From assembly GCA_025991245.1 (NCBI GenBank), contig BQMJ01000009.1, forward strand, positions 124,001 to 188,000: 64,000 bases of DNA. The letters are read 5' to 3'. Each line of letters opens with the position of its first letter. Within the stretch, counting starts at the first letter, position 1. The notes beneath the pieces were generated by a model. The model made no database searches, was not told where the DNA came from, and saw nothing but the letters and a program-made list of their open reading frames with translations. Below are positions 11,500-27,525 of the stretch, one piece after another. A program made the translations under genes and the position numbers. This stretch comes from Galdieria partita (taxonomy: Eukaryota > Rhodophyta > Bangiophyceae > Galdieriales > Galdieriaceae).

Positions 11500-11793
11500 T
11501 TATTCTTCTTCAAACTTGTATCTGAAGTGCGCCATAAACTTTACTTTTTCATACATTACTCTCAAAACGCCATAAAGCCCTACTGACGCCCAAATTCCAT
11601 ACAGCACTACAAAAGGCCAAGTACTAATAAGCGCCGAAGCTGCTACATTGAGAGCTCCTCCAGCAGCATTGAAACTTGAATAGAGCAGCGAACTACTGGA
11701 CCAAATACCAAAAAGGTTGAAACAGTATGCAACCATCATAAGAAACGAACCAAGGCTCGAAAGAATGTAGCTTTGTACAAGAGCAGTTGTCAT
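11500..11793 (-). CDS. Small membrane protein with CBU_0592-like domain
   Basis: Single exon of 97 residues from the ATG at 11793. Three hydrophobic segments are visible: about residues 9-31, 40-60 and 62-80. The order, aY.fN.fG......LLYSSFNAAGGALNVAAS followed by VVLYGIWASVGLYGVLR, fits the CBU_0592-like family of small bacterial and algal membrane proteins, whose role is not known. The C-terminus is charged (HFRYKFEEE) and probably cytosolic. It is read in the same direction as, and upstream of, the hemerythrin-like candidate, 80 bp away. Confidence 0.7.
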   Translation of the reverse strand: MTTALVQSYILSSLGSFLMMVAYCFNLFGIWSSSSLLYSSFNAAGGALNVAASALISTWPFVVLYGIWASVGLYGVLRVMYEKVKFMAHFRYKFEEE

Positions 11794-12427
11794 TTTAATT
11801 GGTTGTTCACCGTGTAACTAGATAATCTGTGGGTATTGACATACAAAACGGTTGCTCTTGCTGTCTTCTTCTCTAAAAGGTTTCCCCTTATGGCTACGAA
11901 GGCCCTGATGACTTGGCCCCGTTTTGCGCCACCCAATATGAAGGCAATTCAACTCTGAATAGACAAAACACATTTCATTGTTGAAAAACTCGTTGAAACA
12001 ACTTGAAAACTCCCTCTATTTTCAAGGGTTAATCCTACTTTTCTTTGACTTGTACACAAACGATACAACACTTGGGTTCCTTTTGATTCTTAGGTTCACC
12101 TATCTCTACAAACACAAATTTATTCATACAGCAGCTAAGAAGAAGTCAATTACTTTCAGGTCTTTTTAACGCATCACAAGTTTTCTTATCTGTTTTCTTT
12201 ACTTCTGAACTTCTTTTTTCGGCTTTCATACCTGAAGCCGCCTATACCCAAAATTGTTAAGATCCTTTATTTGAACTTGGTGACGACTATTACCGTTTCT
12301 ATTCGTTCCAGAGACTCTTCACAAGCAGCTGTACAAGAAGGACTACAAGAAACCACACACAAATGATTGGGCATCGCTTGGCTACCACCAATCTTACACG
12401 ATTGATTGAAAAAGGAACTTGAAAGCC
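11794..12427. other. 634-bp intergenic region between a minus gene and SBDS
   Basis: The region serves two divergent genes. A short segment near 11881-11960 is richer in G and C than its surroundings and holds a 22-codon reading frame (11890-11958, MATKALMTWPRF...), too short to call. The rest is AT-rich with T-runs before the SBDS start, and a weak hairpin GGCTT...AAGCC near 12220-12240. I see no tRNA or other RNA gene. Confidence 0.4.
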
Positions 12428-13329
12428 ATGCTGAAACAACCTGTAACTCAAGTCCGACTAACCAACGTGGTTGTTGTTCGATTAAAGAAACACGGAAAAC
12501 GTTTTGAAATTGCTTGTTATAGAAATAAAGTGCTTTCTTGGAGGAATGGAACAGAAAAAGATCTCGACGAAGTGCTTCAAGTAGAAAACGTGTTTTCGAA
12601 TGTATCCAAAGGTATTGTAGCAAACAAAAAGGTAAGAAGAGAATCTTTTGGTATGGGAGATAGAACTGACCTAGTGGCGACAGGACTTGATGGAGGCTTT
12701 TCAGACTACAGATATTCCAAAGATATGTGTTGAGATACTGAATAATGGGGAGCTCCAGGTTTCAGATAAGGAACGAAATACAGTTTATGAAAGTTTGGTT
12801 CATGAAATTGCTACAATGGTGGCAAACAAATGTATTGATGTAGAAACTAACCGCCCCTTAACGGTAGCTAGAGCTGAGAAGGAAATGAAGAACATACACT
12901 TTTCTGTACTTCCAAAAAAGAGTGCAAAACAACAGGTCAGTGGGACTTGCTTTCATGGATGATATGCACACAACTTACTAGGCAAATAGGCATTGGAGGT
13001 TATTCGCAAACTGGAAGCAAAAGGACATATAAGAAGAGCGTCCATGCGAATCAAAATACAGACACCGTTGAAATATGCTGAACAGGTAAAGCAACGTATG
13101 CAAAAATGTATTATAAACGTAGAGTCCGAGGATAGGGAGGAAAACTTTAGAATGGTATGTAATGTATATGGAAGATACTAAAGTTTTCTCAATCGGTTAG
13201 GTGGTTCTCATGGATCCTGGCAGTTACAGAGAAGTGGACGATATACTGAAAGAGGAAACAAAATGTGATGGATATTTTGAAGTTTTAAGTCTGGCAGCTG
13301 TAGAAGAAGGAGAGAAGAGACTTGACTAG
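12428..13329 (+). CDS. SBDS: Ribosome maturation protein SBDS
   Basis: Four exons: 12428..12631, 12684..12935, 12990..13154, 13201..13329; introns of 52, 54 and 46 nt; 249 residues, against 250 in human. SBDS works with the GTPase EFL1 to release eIF6 (TIF6) from 60S subunits. All three domains are recognisable: FYSH domain with [26 protein letters not shown] and the EKDLDEVLQ turn, the helical domain with [20 protein letters not shown] and the [23 protein letters not shown] segment across an exon join, and the ferredoxin-like C-terminal domain with [20 protein letters not shown]. Intron 2 uses GTCAGT as donor. Start at the ATG, not the TTG nine bases upstream. Confidence 0.97.
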
Positions 13330-13398
13330 ATTATTTTTGGGTTTTGTTCAAAGCATGAAAAGATCTTATAGTATTTATATCAACACAAGACAGAGACA

Positions 13399-14528
13399 AT
13401 GACGAATTTCGCTCGATCCCAAAGTCCATTTTTGCAAAATAAAGATCGCTTCGAAATTCTCATGAGTGAAGGTTATGAAGACATTTATCACTTTCCAAAG
13501 TTTGCAGCTCAGTATTGTCACTACAAACTAGCAACCCCGACAATACAACATTGGCAGTTGAGAGACTTGGTTCACTGTGGAAGCTCGGAGGAAGTATACA
13601 TAACCGAAGGGTATGGAATATACAAAGTTAACTTGAGGAAACAAGTAAAGACACTTTTGCATCAATTGGAATTCAAGCCAACTTGTTTTTCTATTGACGA
13701 ACGAACACTAGCAGCTGGTGGACCGAATGGAAAGCTGAAAGTCTTGCGCTTGGAAGACGGAAGAACCTTCTTTGCAGGAAACCTGGGGAACCAAGTCAAT
13801 AATTCCGTCCTAATTACTCAGAGAAGGAATGAAAAGTTATTGTTTCTTGTAAATAACAGTCGTTCGCTTCATTGTTTTCGTTTGGAAGAGGAGTGTACGT
13901 TGGAAATGGTCGGTCTTGGTTGCTTTGAAACTCCTACTTGTTTGAATCATGTTTCCTTGTCCCCTGATGGTAGATTGTTGCTTGCGGTCGGAGATAGCGG
14001 AGAGTATATTATTTATAATGTAGAGGTTTGTTTTGGATTTGAATGACGTTGAAAGCTCTTAGTGCTTGCCAATAGGAAGATTTTCGTGTCGTTTCTTCTT
14101 TTCGCGTCTCTTTGGAACCGGCTGTTTCGTGTAGTTGGAGTGCAAATGGTCAATATTTTGCTGTAGCAAGTCAAGACGATCGCGTTTATTTATTTCAGAG
14201 TGAAACGGAAAAACTTGTTGGCAGGCTTTCAAGTTGGCAATCCAATGGGTTCAGAGGTGCCTGTCGCTGTGTGAAATTCTCACCGTGTGGTGTTTTAGAT
14301 CTCATGGCGTTTACAGAACATGCGAACTTCATTCATTTGGTGGATATTCGAGACCTTTCAAGAACCCAACTTGAATTCGTTGGAGAAACTGAACGAGATA
14401 TAGACATTGCTGGCCTTTGCTTTAGTCCACAAGGAGACAAGTTGTTCGTAGGTTCCAGCCAAGGAATATATGCATATCATATCGGTACAGCACAAAGACG
14501 AAGTTTTGGAAAAGGCGAATTGACTTAA
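13399..14528 (+). CDS. WD40 protein with DUF2415 domain
   Basis: Two exons, 13399..14025 and 14076..14528, with a 50-nt intron whose donor is GTTTGT; 359 residues. Several beta-propeller repeats are visible (HVSLSPDGRLLLAVGDSGEYIIYNV, CSWSANGQYFAVASQDDRVYLFQ, CVKFSPCGVLDLMAFTEH). The C-terminus ERDIDIAGLCFSPQGDKLFVGSSQGIYAYHI...RRSFG matches DUF2415, found in uncharacterised fungal and plant WD proteins. The molecular role of that family is not established. It follows SBDS on the same strand by 69 bp and ends convergent to the HPPK-DHPS gene. Confidence 0.88.
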
Positions 14529-14809
14529 GTTTCTCTCGTTTGGACAACAACAATTGTAATTACGTCCCTTTTGTGACGACCGATATACAATATGCTGTTT
14601 TATAACGACAGCCAACAAATGATATATGCTGGCTTGTATATCCATTCTGAAACTGATGGCGCCTCTATGATAATGTCTCGAAAGTCTTCATTTACATATC
14701 ACCACTATGGAGACGAGCCTTGTGAATAGATGATATAGGAAAAAGTCACTGTCCCACTTCCATGTAAATAATATTCATGTAGGTATCGTTGTTGTTGTTC
14801 AAGTTTCCA

Positions 14810-19331
<4,522 letters not shown>

Positions 19332-19407
19332 AGCCTTGAATAATAAATCATCATTTGTTTTATGTTTGCCGGTTTGACATTTTGTTAACCTATTCAACTG
19401 AGTTTTG

Positions 19408-21179
19408 CTATATACTTGATGCGTTACTTGTCAAAGCTAAACCAGGCTGCGATTTCCACACATCCAACAAGTTTCTGATGTTCGGAAGCAGTTCAACAAC
19501 GTTATTCAGCACAATATTTGCATGTTCAATGCAAGGACTTATTTCGCATGTCCAATGCTGTTGAAGTTGTGCTACTTGCTGTTGCATCCCTGTCAAATCG
19601 TACTCTTTTGAAATCAGCTCTTTTAACATTTCGTATTCAAAATTGCGAGCTTTGTAGCTGGTCATACTCAAGTCTCTCTTAATCTGAGTTTCAATGACAT
19701 AGTTCAGTAGATCATGTAAAGTACCAGAAGTTTCACAACGTTCCAAATCTCCGTAATATTGCCATTTCGAATGTTGTTTGTTAACGCAGGAAAGTTGTCC
19801 CAATGCATCAGAATCTTTCAAGTCCAAGTCTTCATTATGCATTCTTTTGTCTGTCATCACGAAGTGGTTGGAGAAGACAGGGGTCTTATATTCTTCCAAC
19901 GAGCCAATGGCATCTATTTTCTCCTTATACAACTTAATAAGGTCCTTCATAGAATCTGCTGCCTTTTGACTTAAATGGCAAAGCTGTTGTATCTTTTGAC
20001 GACTCGACTGCATGTCAATAGCCTGCTCCAACGCGTTGCATATGTTTTGCATATCTACATCCATCGACTTCCATGAATATATATGACCTTCCAATTGAGT
20101 CGCTGAATCTATCAATTGAGTAAAAGCATCTTCCAATTCTTCGTCCGAAATCCAAGGGGATGAATTGGATTCCAGCTCTTGTTGCATATTCCTCAACATT
20201 CGTTCGGCTTCTTCCTCACCATATGCACATGCCTCTATCCAATCTTTTTCTTCACTCCTTTGATTACAATCATCATAGCTAGAATACTTCTTGTCAAGAG
20301 TTGCTTCTTCTAGTTGTTTTCGATACTCTGTATATTTCAATCTTAAGTCACACAAGAGAGCTTGCAAGTTCCACAATAGCAACTTCTGATTATCTACACT
20401 AGATTGATATTCTTCAAAGCAAAAACAAAAGTCTTCATATCCCAATGAACGATACAAACATTGTTTCAAAGATTGAACCATATCTTGTTGACTCACGAGT
20501 TGCTGGAGTAGAGTCAGAAACTCTCCCATTGTACGAGGTTCCATACATTCTTGTACAAATTCTGAAACAGTATTCATCATGGAAGAAGTATCTGAGTGGT
20601 GCAAGATTAGCTTTTCGATGTTAACATTTTCGAAACTCGACTCGGCAAAACTTTCGATAAGATTATATTGTGAAATTCTTTCATTCATTTGTTCCAAATG
20701 TTTAACCATTTCCTGCACAAATGCAGAGAATGGGTCACAGGTCCTTCGTGTAAGAGTTTGACGACAATGAACCAATTGTATCTGAAATGAAACAAGTCAT
20801 TACAAGGTTTTCAGTAATATGTCAACTCACAATACAATACCTGTTGTTCCAGACTATATATATCCTTTTCCAACACCGATAATCTTTGTTTATAGTCGTT
20901 CATTTCGTATTTCCACTCTTCAGATTCTTCATCGTAGTTATTTTGTTCTTGTCTTTTGCTATCTACGTGGACACTTCTCAAGTTGTTTTCCTGCATAAGA
21001 AAACTGTTGTAGAAACCTTTTTGGGTTGTTTTTGAAGTGTAGTTATCCACCAGTTGTTGCCACAAACTGGCCAGAGTTCCCTTGCATATCTTTGCTAGTT
21101 TTGCTTCAGAGGGTGGTTTTTTCATGTCTAACTCTTCTCGAATCCATCTTTGAAACTTTTCAGTGGATAGTTGAGACAT
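19408..21179 (-). CDS. Coiled-coil protein, candidate augmin subunit 5 (HAUS5/AUG5)
   Basis: Two exons, 21179..20841 and 20781..19408, intron 59 nt; about 570 residues, mostly predicted coiled coil. The N-terminal 60 residues FQRWIREEL...SEAKLAKICKGTLASLWQQLVDNYTSK resemble the conserved start of plant AUG5 and animal HAUS5 (WLQKEM, then [26 protein letters not shown]). In those proteins this region sits in the augmin complex, which recruits gamma-tubulin to existing microtubules. The rest of the protein has coiled-coil length and composition like HAUS5 but no diagnostic motif, so the call is tentative; any other kinetochore or spindle coiled-coil protein is possible. The first in-frame ATG (MSQLSTEK) was chosen over an upstream TTG. 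Confidence 0.55.
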
Positions 21180-21254
21180 TTCAGCAAACCAAAGAACCAC
21201 AAAACAATAAACCCGCCATAAATTCAAAAGTAAAGGCTTTTCCCATTTTATTCT

Positions 21255-22395
21255 TTATCGCATGGAACGCAATTGCTTGACCAATTGTTGCGTTTCTAAG
21301 CTTTCCTGTGAAAGGACATCGTTGTAAGACTCACCCACTTGTTCTTCTTCTGCTACTTTCTGCTTATCTTCCATCACATGGGAAGATTGTTCTCCATTCT
21401 CAAAACCATCGTCAACCACTTGAATAGACCATTCGTTGTCTTCATGGACGATCGGTGCTTCCACATTGGAATGAACTGTTTCATCACATTCTTCCGACGA
21501 CTGTTTCTTTAGTTGTTCCATTTGATAAACCTTTTGCCAATGCAAACAATTGGAGTCGGGACATGAATCATTTGGTTTCACGGTCATAGTTGAAAAGTAA
21601 TCCGTCCATGCATTGTATCCAATATAGTTGGATACTTGACCGAATCCTAAAAGATATTTCAAACTGTTTTGAACCAATAAGCCGGCAATGATTCCCATCG
21701 TAGTTGGTAAAGAGGCTGCACATACACCTTCTCTCTTTAAAGTGGACTCATCGACACCTGAAGCAACCAATAGAGGTGGCACACAGCTATAACAAGCAAA
21801 AACTCCAGGAATCATAAACTGTATATGACCGCTTAGAGCATCTTCCGACACACCACTTTCAAACCACGTCAATCGTAGTTCATTGCAAACCATATTGATG
21901 GTACTTCTAGCATTGTAGTTATCCACACAACTTAATACAAGATGGACAGCTGAAGAATCATCTATACACAACAACAATCAATTGGCTAACTGATTCCAGC
22001 GTTTTTGACTCACCCAATGAACCAGTCTTTAATACTTGTACAAAATGATCATAGCTTCTAACCAAAGTAATATCAAAGTGATAACCGTGAACAACGACGT
22101 CTGGGTTGATAGCTTCCAAAGTTTCCTTTGCTGCTTGTACCTTTGTTTTACCTCGTTGTTCTGGCTTATAAAATAGTCGATTCATGTTGGCCAACTCAAC
22201 TGTGTCATAATCGAAGAGAACGAGCTTTCCGATGCCGCAACGAACGAGCATTTCCGCAGCTACACTACCGATGCCGCCTAATCCAACCACGGCTACAGAA
22301 AACTGTCTAATTGTGTCAAAATTCTGTACAACACCAAGTTTCTTCAACGCTACTAGTCTGCTGTAAGGATTATCTGCACTTATTTCTTCATTCAT
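21255..22395 (-). CDS. UBA5: UFM1-activating enzyme E1, UBA5
   Basis: Two exons, 22395..22014 and 21961..21255, intron 52 nt; 362 residues. The ThiF/E1 fold shows [42 protein letters not shown] (ATP binding). The zinc ligands are ACYSC and SCPDSNC, and the catalytic Cys lies in [15 protein letters not shown], all as in human UBA5. The C-terminal 110 residues are acidic and disordered, with [14 protein letters not shown], a candidate UFM1-interacting (LIR/UIS-type) motif. UBA5 adenylates UFM1 and passes it to UFC1. The gene stands head to head with the following plus-strand gene, with 105 bp between ATGs. UFL1, the E3 of the same pathway, is also in this window. Confidence 0.96.
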
Positions 22396-22500
22396 GATAA
22401 GCAATACCTTGTGCTCTCCAAAATATCCCAATTGCTATTGTTGCAAAATCCATTCAATGGGAAAGGATTGTCCAATGCAGTTTTTTCCATACATATAGAA

Positions 22501-23190
22501 ATGGAAGCTGAAGATTTCAGCCTTAGAAAAAGACAAACTTATGGAGAGTTTCCTATTTTCGCAGTGGCTGGAGTTGCTTGGATAGGTGTTTTGGTGATCC
22601 AAAGCGGTGAAGACTGCACTATCGATATTCTTCTGTGCGCAAGTGAAATGACGGTGGAAGTTGTGTGCTATGAACACAGTGACCCATTCCTTCAAGTACT
22701 TGATATTGTTCAATCTTCCTTATTTTCGTTTCGAAAACGTTGTCTTGAGAATAAGGAAACTGTATTCACAATGGACAATATATCAAAAGAGTTTGTAGTT
22801 CCTGCAACTATGAAGCAATCACAGTAAGTCGTATGTATCTAGATAAAGTGGTTCAAAAGAAAGTTATGGAACCGACAAAGTATTTGTCTACATATGATTT
22901 TAAAAAAGATACTATTATTAGAACTTGGAAAGAAACATCAACGTTTTGTACTGTTGAATACTGAAACAGCTAATGCTTCAAGAATATTGTCTTGTTGTAC
23001 TTTTAATGCTGTGACTTTATATACTGTTCAGTTTGGAGGAGTGTATGCTCACCTGAATATAGAGGAAAACGCTGTGCAAATTATGTTATTGCAGGTTCCT
23101 TATGAACAGCAGTTCTACAAGGAAAACGTAAAGCTGTTTTATTTACAAGCACGACCAACATTTCTGCACAAAAGGTGTGTTGAAGAGTAG
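22501..23190 (+). CDS. Hypothetical protein, two exons
   Basis: Not recognised. Model: 22501..22823 and 22881..23190 with a 57-nt intron (GTAAGTC...GACAAAG), about 210 residues. The N-terminal half has a beta-rich look (YGEFPIFAVAGVAWIGVLVIQ, IDILLCASEMTVEVVCYEH) followed by a helix VLDIVQSSLFSFRKRCLENK, which recalls the head-plus-helix layout of XRCC4-like proteins, but no motif proves it. The last residues may differ: GTGTGTTGAAG near 23175 can act as a donor with an acceptor TAG near 23227, giving another short end. It is divergent from UBA5. Confidence 0.5.
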
Positions 23191-23429
23191 GTTTCATTAT
23201 ACTTGAGAATATTTTGGTTTGGAATAGGTTGTTATTCTTCTGTAGAATAAAATACTTTCATTCGTACCGTCAACATTTCTTCGACCCAACGACCATCGAA
23301 AGGAAAGCTTCCCATCAGCACTTTGTCCAATAGAATTCATTCCTTACATTCGCTCTCGATTCTTTTGGGTTTTCTCTTCAAAACATTCCCGTTTGGATAT
23401 ATTTTGTTGGGTACATTGTTAGGCATAGC

Positions 23430-26400
23430 ATGCAGCCTGGTTGGAGTGTAGAGTTGAACGTAGATAACCAAGGTGTCGCTCTGGTATGACTTCCTACAGT
23501 GACCTCCCTTTCAGAATAACTTTGAAATTAGATTTCCTTTTCTAACCCACCTGTCAACGCTCTTTCCAATCCTTTATCCAAGGCATTATTTGACAAGTTG
23601 AAACAAGTAGGTTGGCATTTCAGCTTTAGTGGCATCCACCACTAATAACAACTGTCTAGGCATATGAGAGGCCTGATGTGAAGGCAATCGTTCTCTTTGG
23701 AAAAAATGGTGTCTTCTCTGGTGGAGCCGATATTACAGAGTTTGCTGCTTTATATGACCCTAAAGCAAGTCCGAAAGACGTGGAAGTAAAGGCTCATATA
23801 TTTGAAATGTTGGAACAAGGCTCCAAACCAACAGTCGCTGCTATCAATGGAGTGGCTTTTGGTGGCGGTCTGGAAATGATTCTGTGTTGTCAAGAACGTG
23901 TGGGCACAAAGCGCGCTAGTTTTACATTACCGGAATTGCGAATTGGTATAGTCACGTTGTTTTGTTATGTGAGAGAGGTTTAGTCACATAATGTTTTAGG
24001 TCTCATTCCTGGATTGGGTGGCACCCAAAGACTGCCAAGAGTTATTGGACTTGAAGCAGCTTTACCTGTTATGCTTCAGACAAAGGTTTTGAAGGGTCAA
24101 GAAGCCAATAAGCTTGGGTTGTTGGCGGCTTTAGTTGATGCAGAGGAAGAATTGTTGACCACTGCGAAAAAGGTCGCTTTAGAAATAGCTCAAGGACAGA
24201 GAGAAAGGAAAAATCATCTGAAAAGGACAGATAAACTAGGTTCACCTGAGCAATGGAATAAGATAGAGCAATTTGCAAAGTCGGAATTGAGCAAGAGTAA
24301 ACTGATAAGAGGACAACCACAATATCAAGTATGTTTGGAAACTATCATGTACGGTGTTCGTAATGGAGGTGACGCTGGTTTGCAAGTAAGTTTTGTTGGT
24401 TCATATCTGTGACGGTTATTCACTTTATTTTAAGTATGAGAAGCGAATGTTCCGGGAACTGGTAGCTACTCCCACTGCCAAGTCACTCATTCATGTATTT
24501 TTCGCCACTCGAGCGACAAGCAAGTTAGATACTATTCCTGGAGTTTCTCCAGAATATAAAGGCAAACTTCCAAAGAAATGTGCAGTTATTGGTGGTGGCT
24601 TAATGGGAAGTGGAATAGCGACTTCGATTCTTGCTTGTGGAATTCCTGTTGTAGTGAAAGAAGTGGATAACTCTTTGGCAAAGGCAGCCCGTTCCCGTAT
24701 CGAGTCGAATTTGGAATCTTTTCATAAACGCTCCAAGTTATCTCAAGAAGCATTGAACAATGCAAAGCGTGCACTTACAGTTACTACTGAATTTGATGAT
24801 ACGTTTCGCAATGTTGACTTGGTTATTGAAGCAGCTATCGAAGATGTGAAACTAAAACAGGAAATATTCGCAACTCTGGAAAAGTTGGTAAAGCCCGATT
24901 GTATATTGGCAACCAATACATCTTCGATCGACATTGATTTGATAGCGACTGCTTGTCCCAAGGCAGCTGAGCAGGGTCGAGTTGTTGGTGCACATTTCTT
25001 CTCACCAGCACATATTATGCAATTGTTAGAGATTGTTCGGTAAGTTTTCTTACTCCAAAAGGTGTTTGATATGATAATTTATGCTATACAAAAGTATCAA
25101 ACGGACATCAGCTCGAGTTATTCAAGATTTGGTCACACTGGGTAAGAAGATGGGAAAGACTCCTATAGTAGTTGGCAATTGTGTTGGTTTTGCTGTCAAT
25201 CGCATGTATTTCCCGCAGTCAAATGTTTCTGACATTCTGGTTACATATCTTGGTTTATGTCCTTATAGGTTAGTTTGTTCATCTCGGTATTTTTGTGTGT
25301 AGCTTGACCTTTATGTTTAGAATTGATCAAGTTGCAGAGGAGTTTGGTTTACCGATGGGACCATTTAAATTGCGTGATTTGGTTGGCTTCGATGTTAGTG
25401 TTGCCGTTGGAGGTGTAGCTGAAGTTGCATACGCAGACAGAGTGTTTCGTTCATCGTTACTGAAAGTAAGTGTAGTTTCTGGTTATTCAAATATTTGAAT
25501 ACCAATAATGAAAATAGAGCATGATTGAGAAAGGTCGCAAAGGACAAAAGTCTGGAGCAGGTTTTTATCGTTATTCCAATCAGTCGAGACAACCTCAAAA
25601 GGATGAAGAGGCTGTGAAGCCTTTTATTGAAGCTGCCTCAAAAGAAGTGAGACAGACTGCTTCCAAATTGGATATCGGAGCACCCGATCAGAGTTTTATT
25701 CAAAATATTAGTGACAATGATATTATTGATATGTTGATTCTTCCAGTGGTTAACGAAGGAATGAGAGTTTTGGAAGACGGCATCTCACAACGAGCCAGCG
25801 ATTTGGATATTGCTAGTATTCTTGGCATGGGTTTTCCTGCATATAAAGGTGGAGTCATGTTTTGGGCTCAATCTCAGTTTGGTCATTCAGGAGCCATCTT
25901 GAAGAGACTTGACTATCTTCATCGTGCTACTGGAAACTGTCCTATGTTTGCTCCATCCTTTGCTTTGGTTCGAGCTGCCATGTTAAATGCACCGTTGGAA
26001 CGTCCTCCGAGACCGCCTCGATATATGGGAGGTGATGATGATGTGGTAGTTGTTTCAGGTTTCCGAACGGCTGTAGGAAAGGCCTACAGAGGCGGCTTAA
26101 AGGATACACCCATGGAAGATCTCATTCGTCCCATTATGCAGCGTCTATTAGAAGAAACCAAGATCAATCCAAAGGACATTCAAGATGTTGTAATGGGCAT
26201 GGTAAGTGAAAGACACATTTGAATATTGGTTGATAGGAATATTCGCTAACAATGTCCTCCTGTATATATAGGTTTTACCCAGAGGTGATCACGGAGAAGT
26301 ACAACTTCGAAGTGCAAACTTTCTGGCAGGGATTCCAGAAACAACGCCATGCAAAACAGTGAATCGACTTTGTTCATCAGGTCTGCAAGCTATTGCAGAT

Positions 26401-27431
26401 GCTGCAGCAGCCATTACAAGGGGTGATTATGACATTGCTATAGCTGGAGGAGTTGAAAGCATGAGTACTCATGCTTTTCACGATAACTCCTTAAAGAAAC
26501 ATCCAGAAGTTTTGCGTGTAGGTGGAAATGCCGCGGATTGTTATTTATCGATGGGTGAAACATCAGAGAATGTAGCTGCTAGATATGGCATTTCGAGAGA
26601 GAGACAAGATCGACTAGCCGTAGTGAGTCATGCAAGAGCTGCAGCAGCAATGTTATCTGGGAAGCAACGTGGTGAAATAGTTCCCATCAAAACCAAAGTA
26701 AAGATGCCGGAGAATCCCAAAGATAAAGCGTCGAAGATGGTTGAAAGAGAAATCGTAGTGGACAAGGACGAAGGCATTCGTTTGGGCGTTACTATGTCCT
26801 CATTAGCAAAGTTGAAGCCCGTATTTAGAAAGGAAGGTTCCACAACTGCAGGCAATGCTTCACAGATTAGTGATGGGGCAGCAGCTGTTTTACTAATGAA
26901 ACGTTCGGAAGCGCAGAAACGAGGATTAGGTTGTCTTGGTACACTTCGTGCTTTTGCAGTTGTTGGAGTGGTATGTCAACCAAGTTGATTATCAGCATGT
27001 AATTTCTTATGCTATGTGTATATTTAGGAACCAAGTGTTATGGGCATTGGCCCCGCAGTTGCTATTCCAGCATTGTTGAAGAAGACTGGATTGGCCGTAG
27101 GCGACATTGATTTATATGAAATCAATGAAGCTTTTGGTTCGCAAGCGGAGTACAGTATAGCAGTATTGGGAATCAATCGAGACATTGTGAATGTAAATGG
27201 TGGTGCTATTGCTATTGGCCATCCCTTAGGAATGACAGGTGAGAACGAATATTATTTTCGATAGAGTAATATGATATATGTTTATCAGGCGCCCGTCAAA
27301 CTGTCTCATTGTTGAATGAACTGCATCGTCGAGGTGGCCGTTATGGAGTGGTTTCTATGTGTATTGGCTCAGGAATGGGTGCTGCTGCTCTATATGAAGT
27401 TACTACATTCGATAGAGCATCAAGAATGTAG
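23430..27431 (+). CDS. Three-domain peroxisomal beta-oxidation enzyme: enoyl-CoA hydratase, 3-hydroxyacyl-CoA dehydrogenase and thiolase in one chain
   Basis: Eleven exons: 23430..23483, 23532..23606, 23660..23945, 24000..24385, 24435..25039, 25095..25268, 25321..25465, 25518..26201, 26272..26970, 27028..27238, 27289..27431; every junction keeps phase; 1153 residues. Residues 1-265 are the hydratase ([11 protein letters not shown] and [19 protein letters not shown] carry the two catalytic Glu). Residues ~310-740 are the dehydrogenase ([60 protein letters not shown]), like plant MFP2/AIM1. Residues ~750-1153 are a thiolase with all three motifs ([41 protein letters not shown]). The dehydrogenase-thiolase join ([27 protein letters not shown]) lies inside one uninterrupted exon. 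The C-terminus SRM is a PTS1-type peroxisome signal. The protein would run the last three steps of beta-oxidation. Confidence 0.93.
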
Positions 27432-27525
27432 GCTTTATGATTTGTCGTTGATGTCTTTTGGAATAAAAGGATGAGGTGTGTCTATTTCAAATCCATTTTC
27501 AGCATTCTTTGGCATTGTCACACGA

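Noticed and set aside
12267-12623. 118-codon minus-strand frame over SBDS exon 1
   Set aside because: Antisense to a strongly conserved SBDS exon; no motif of its own.
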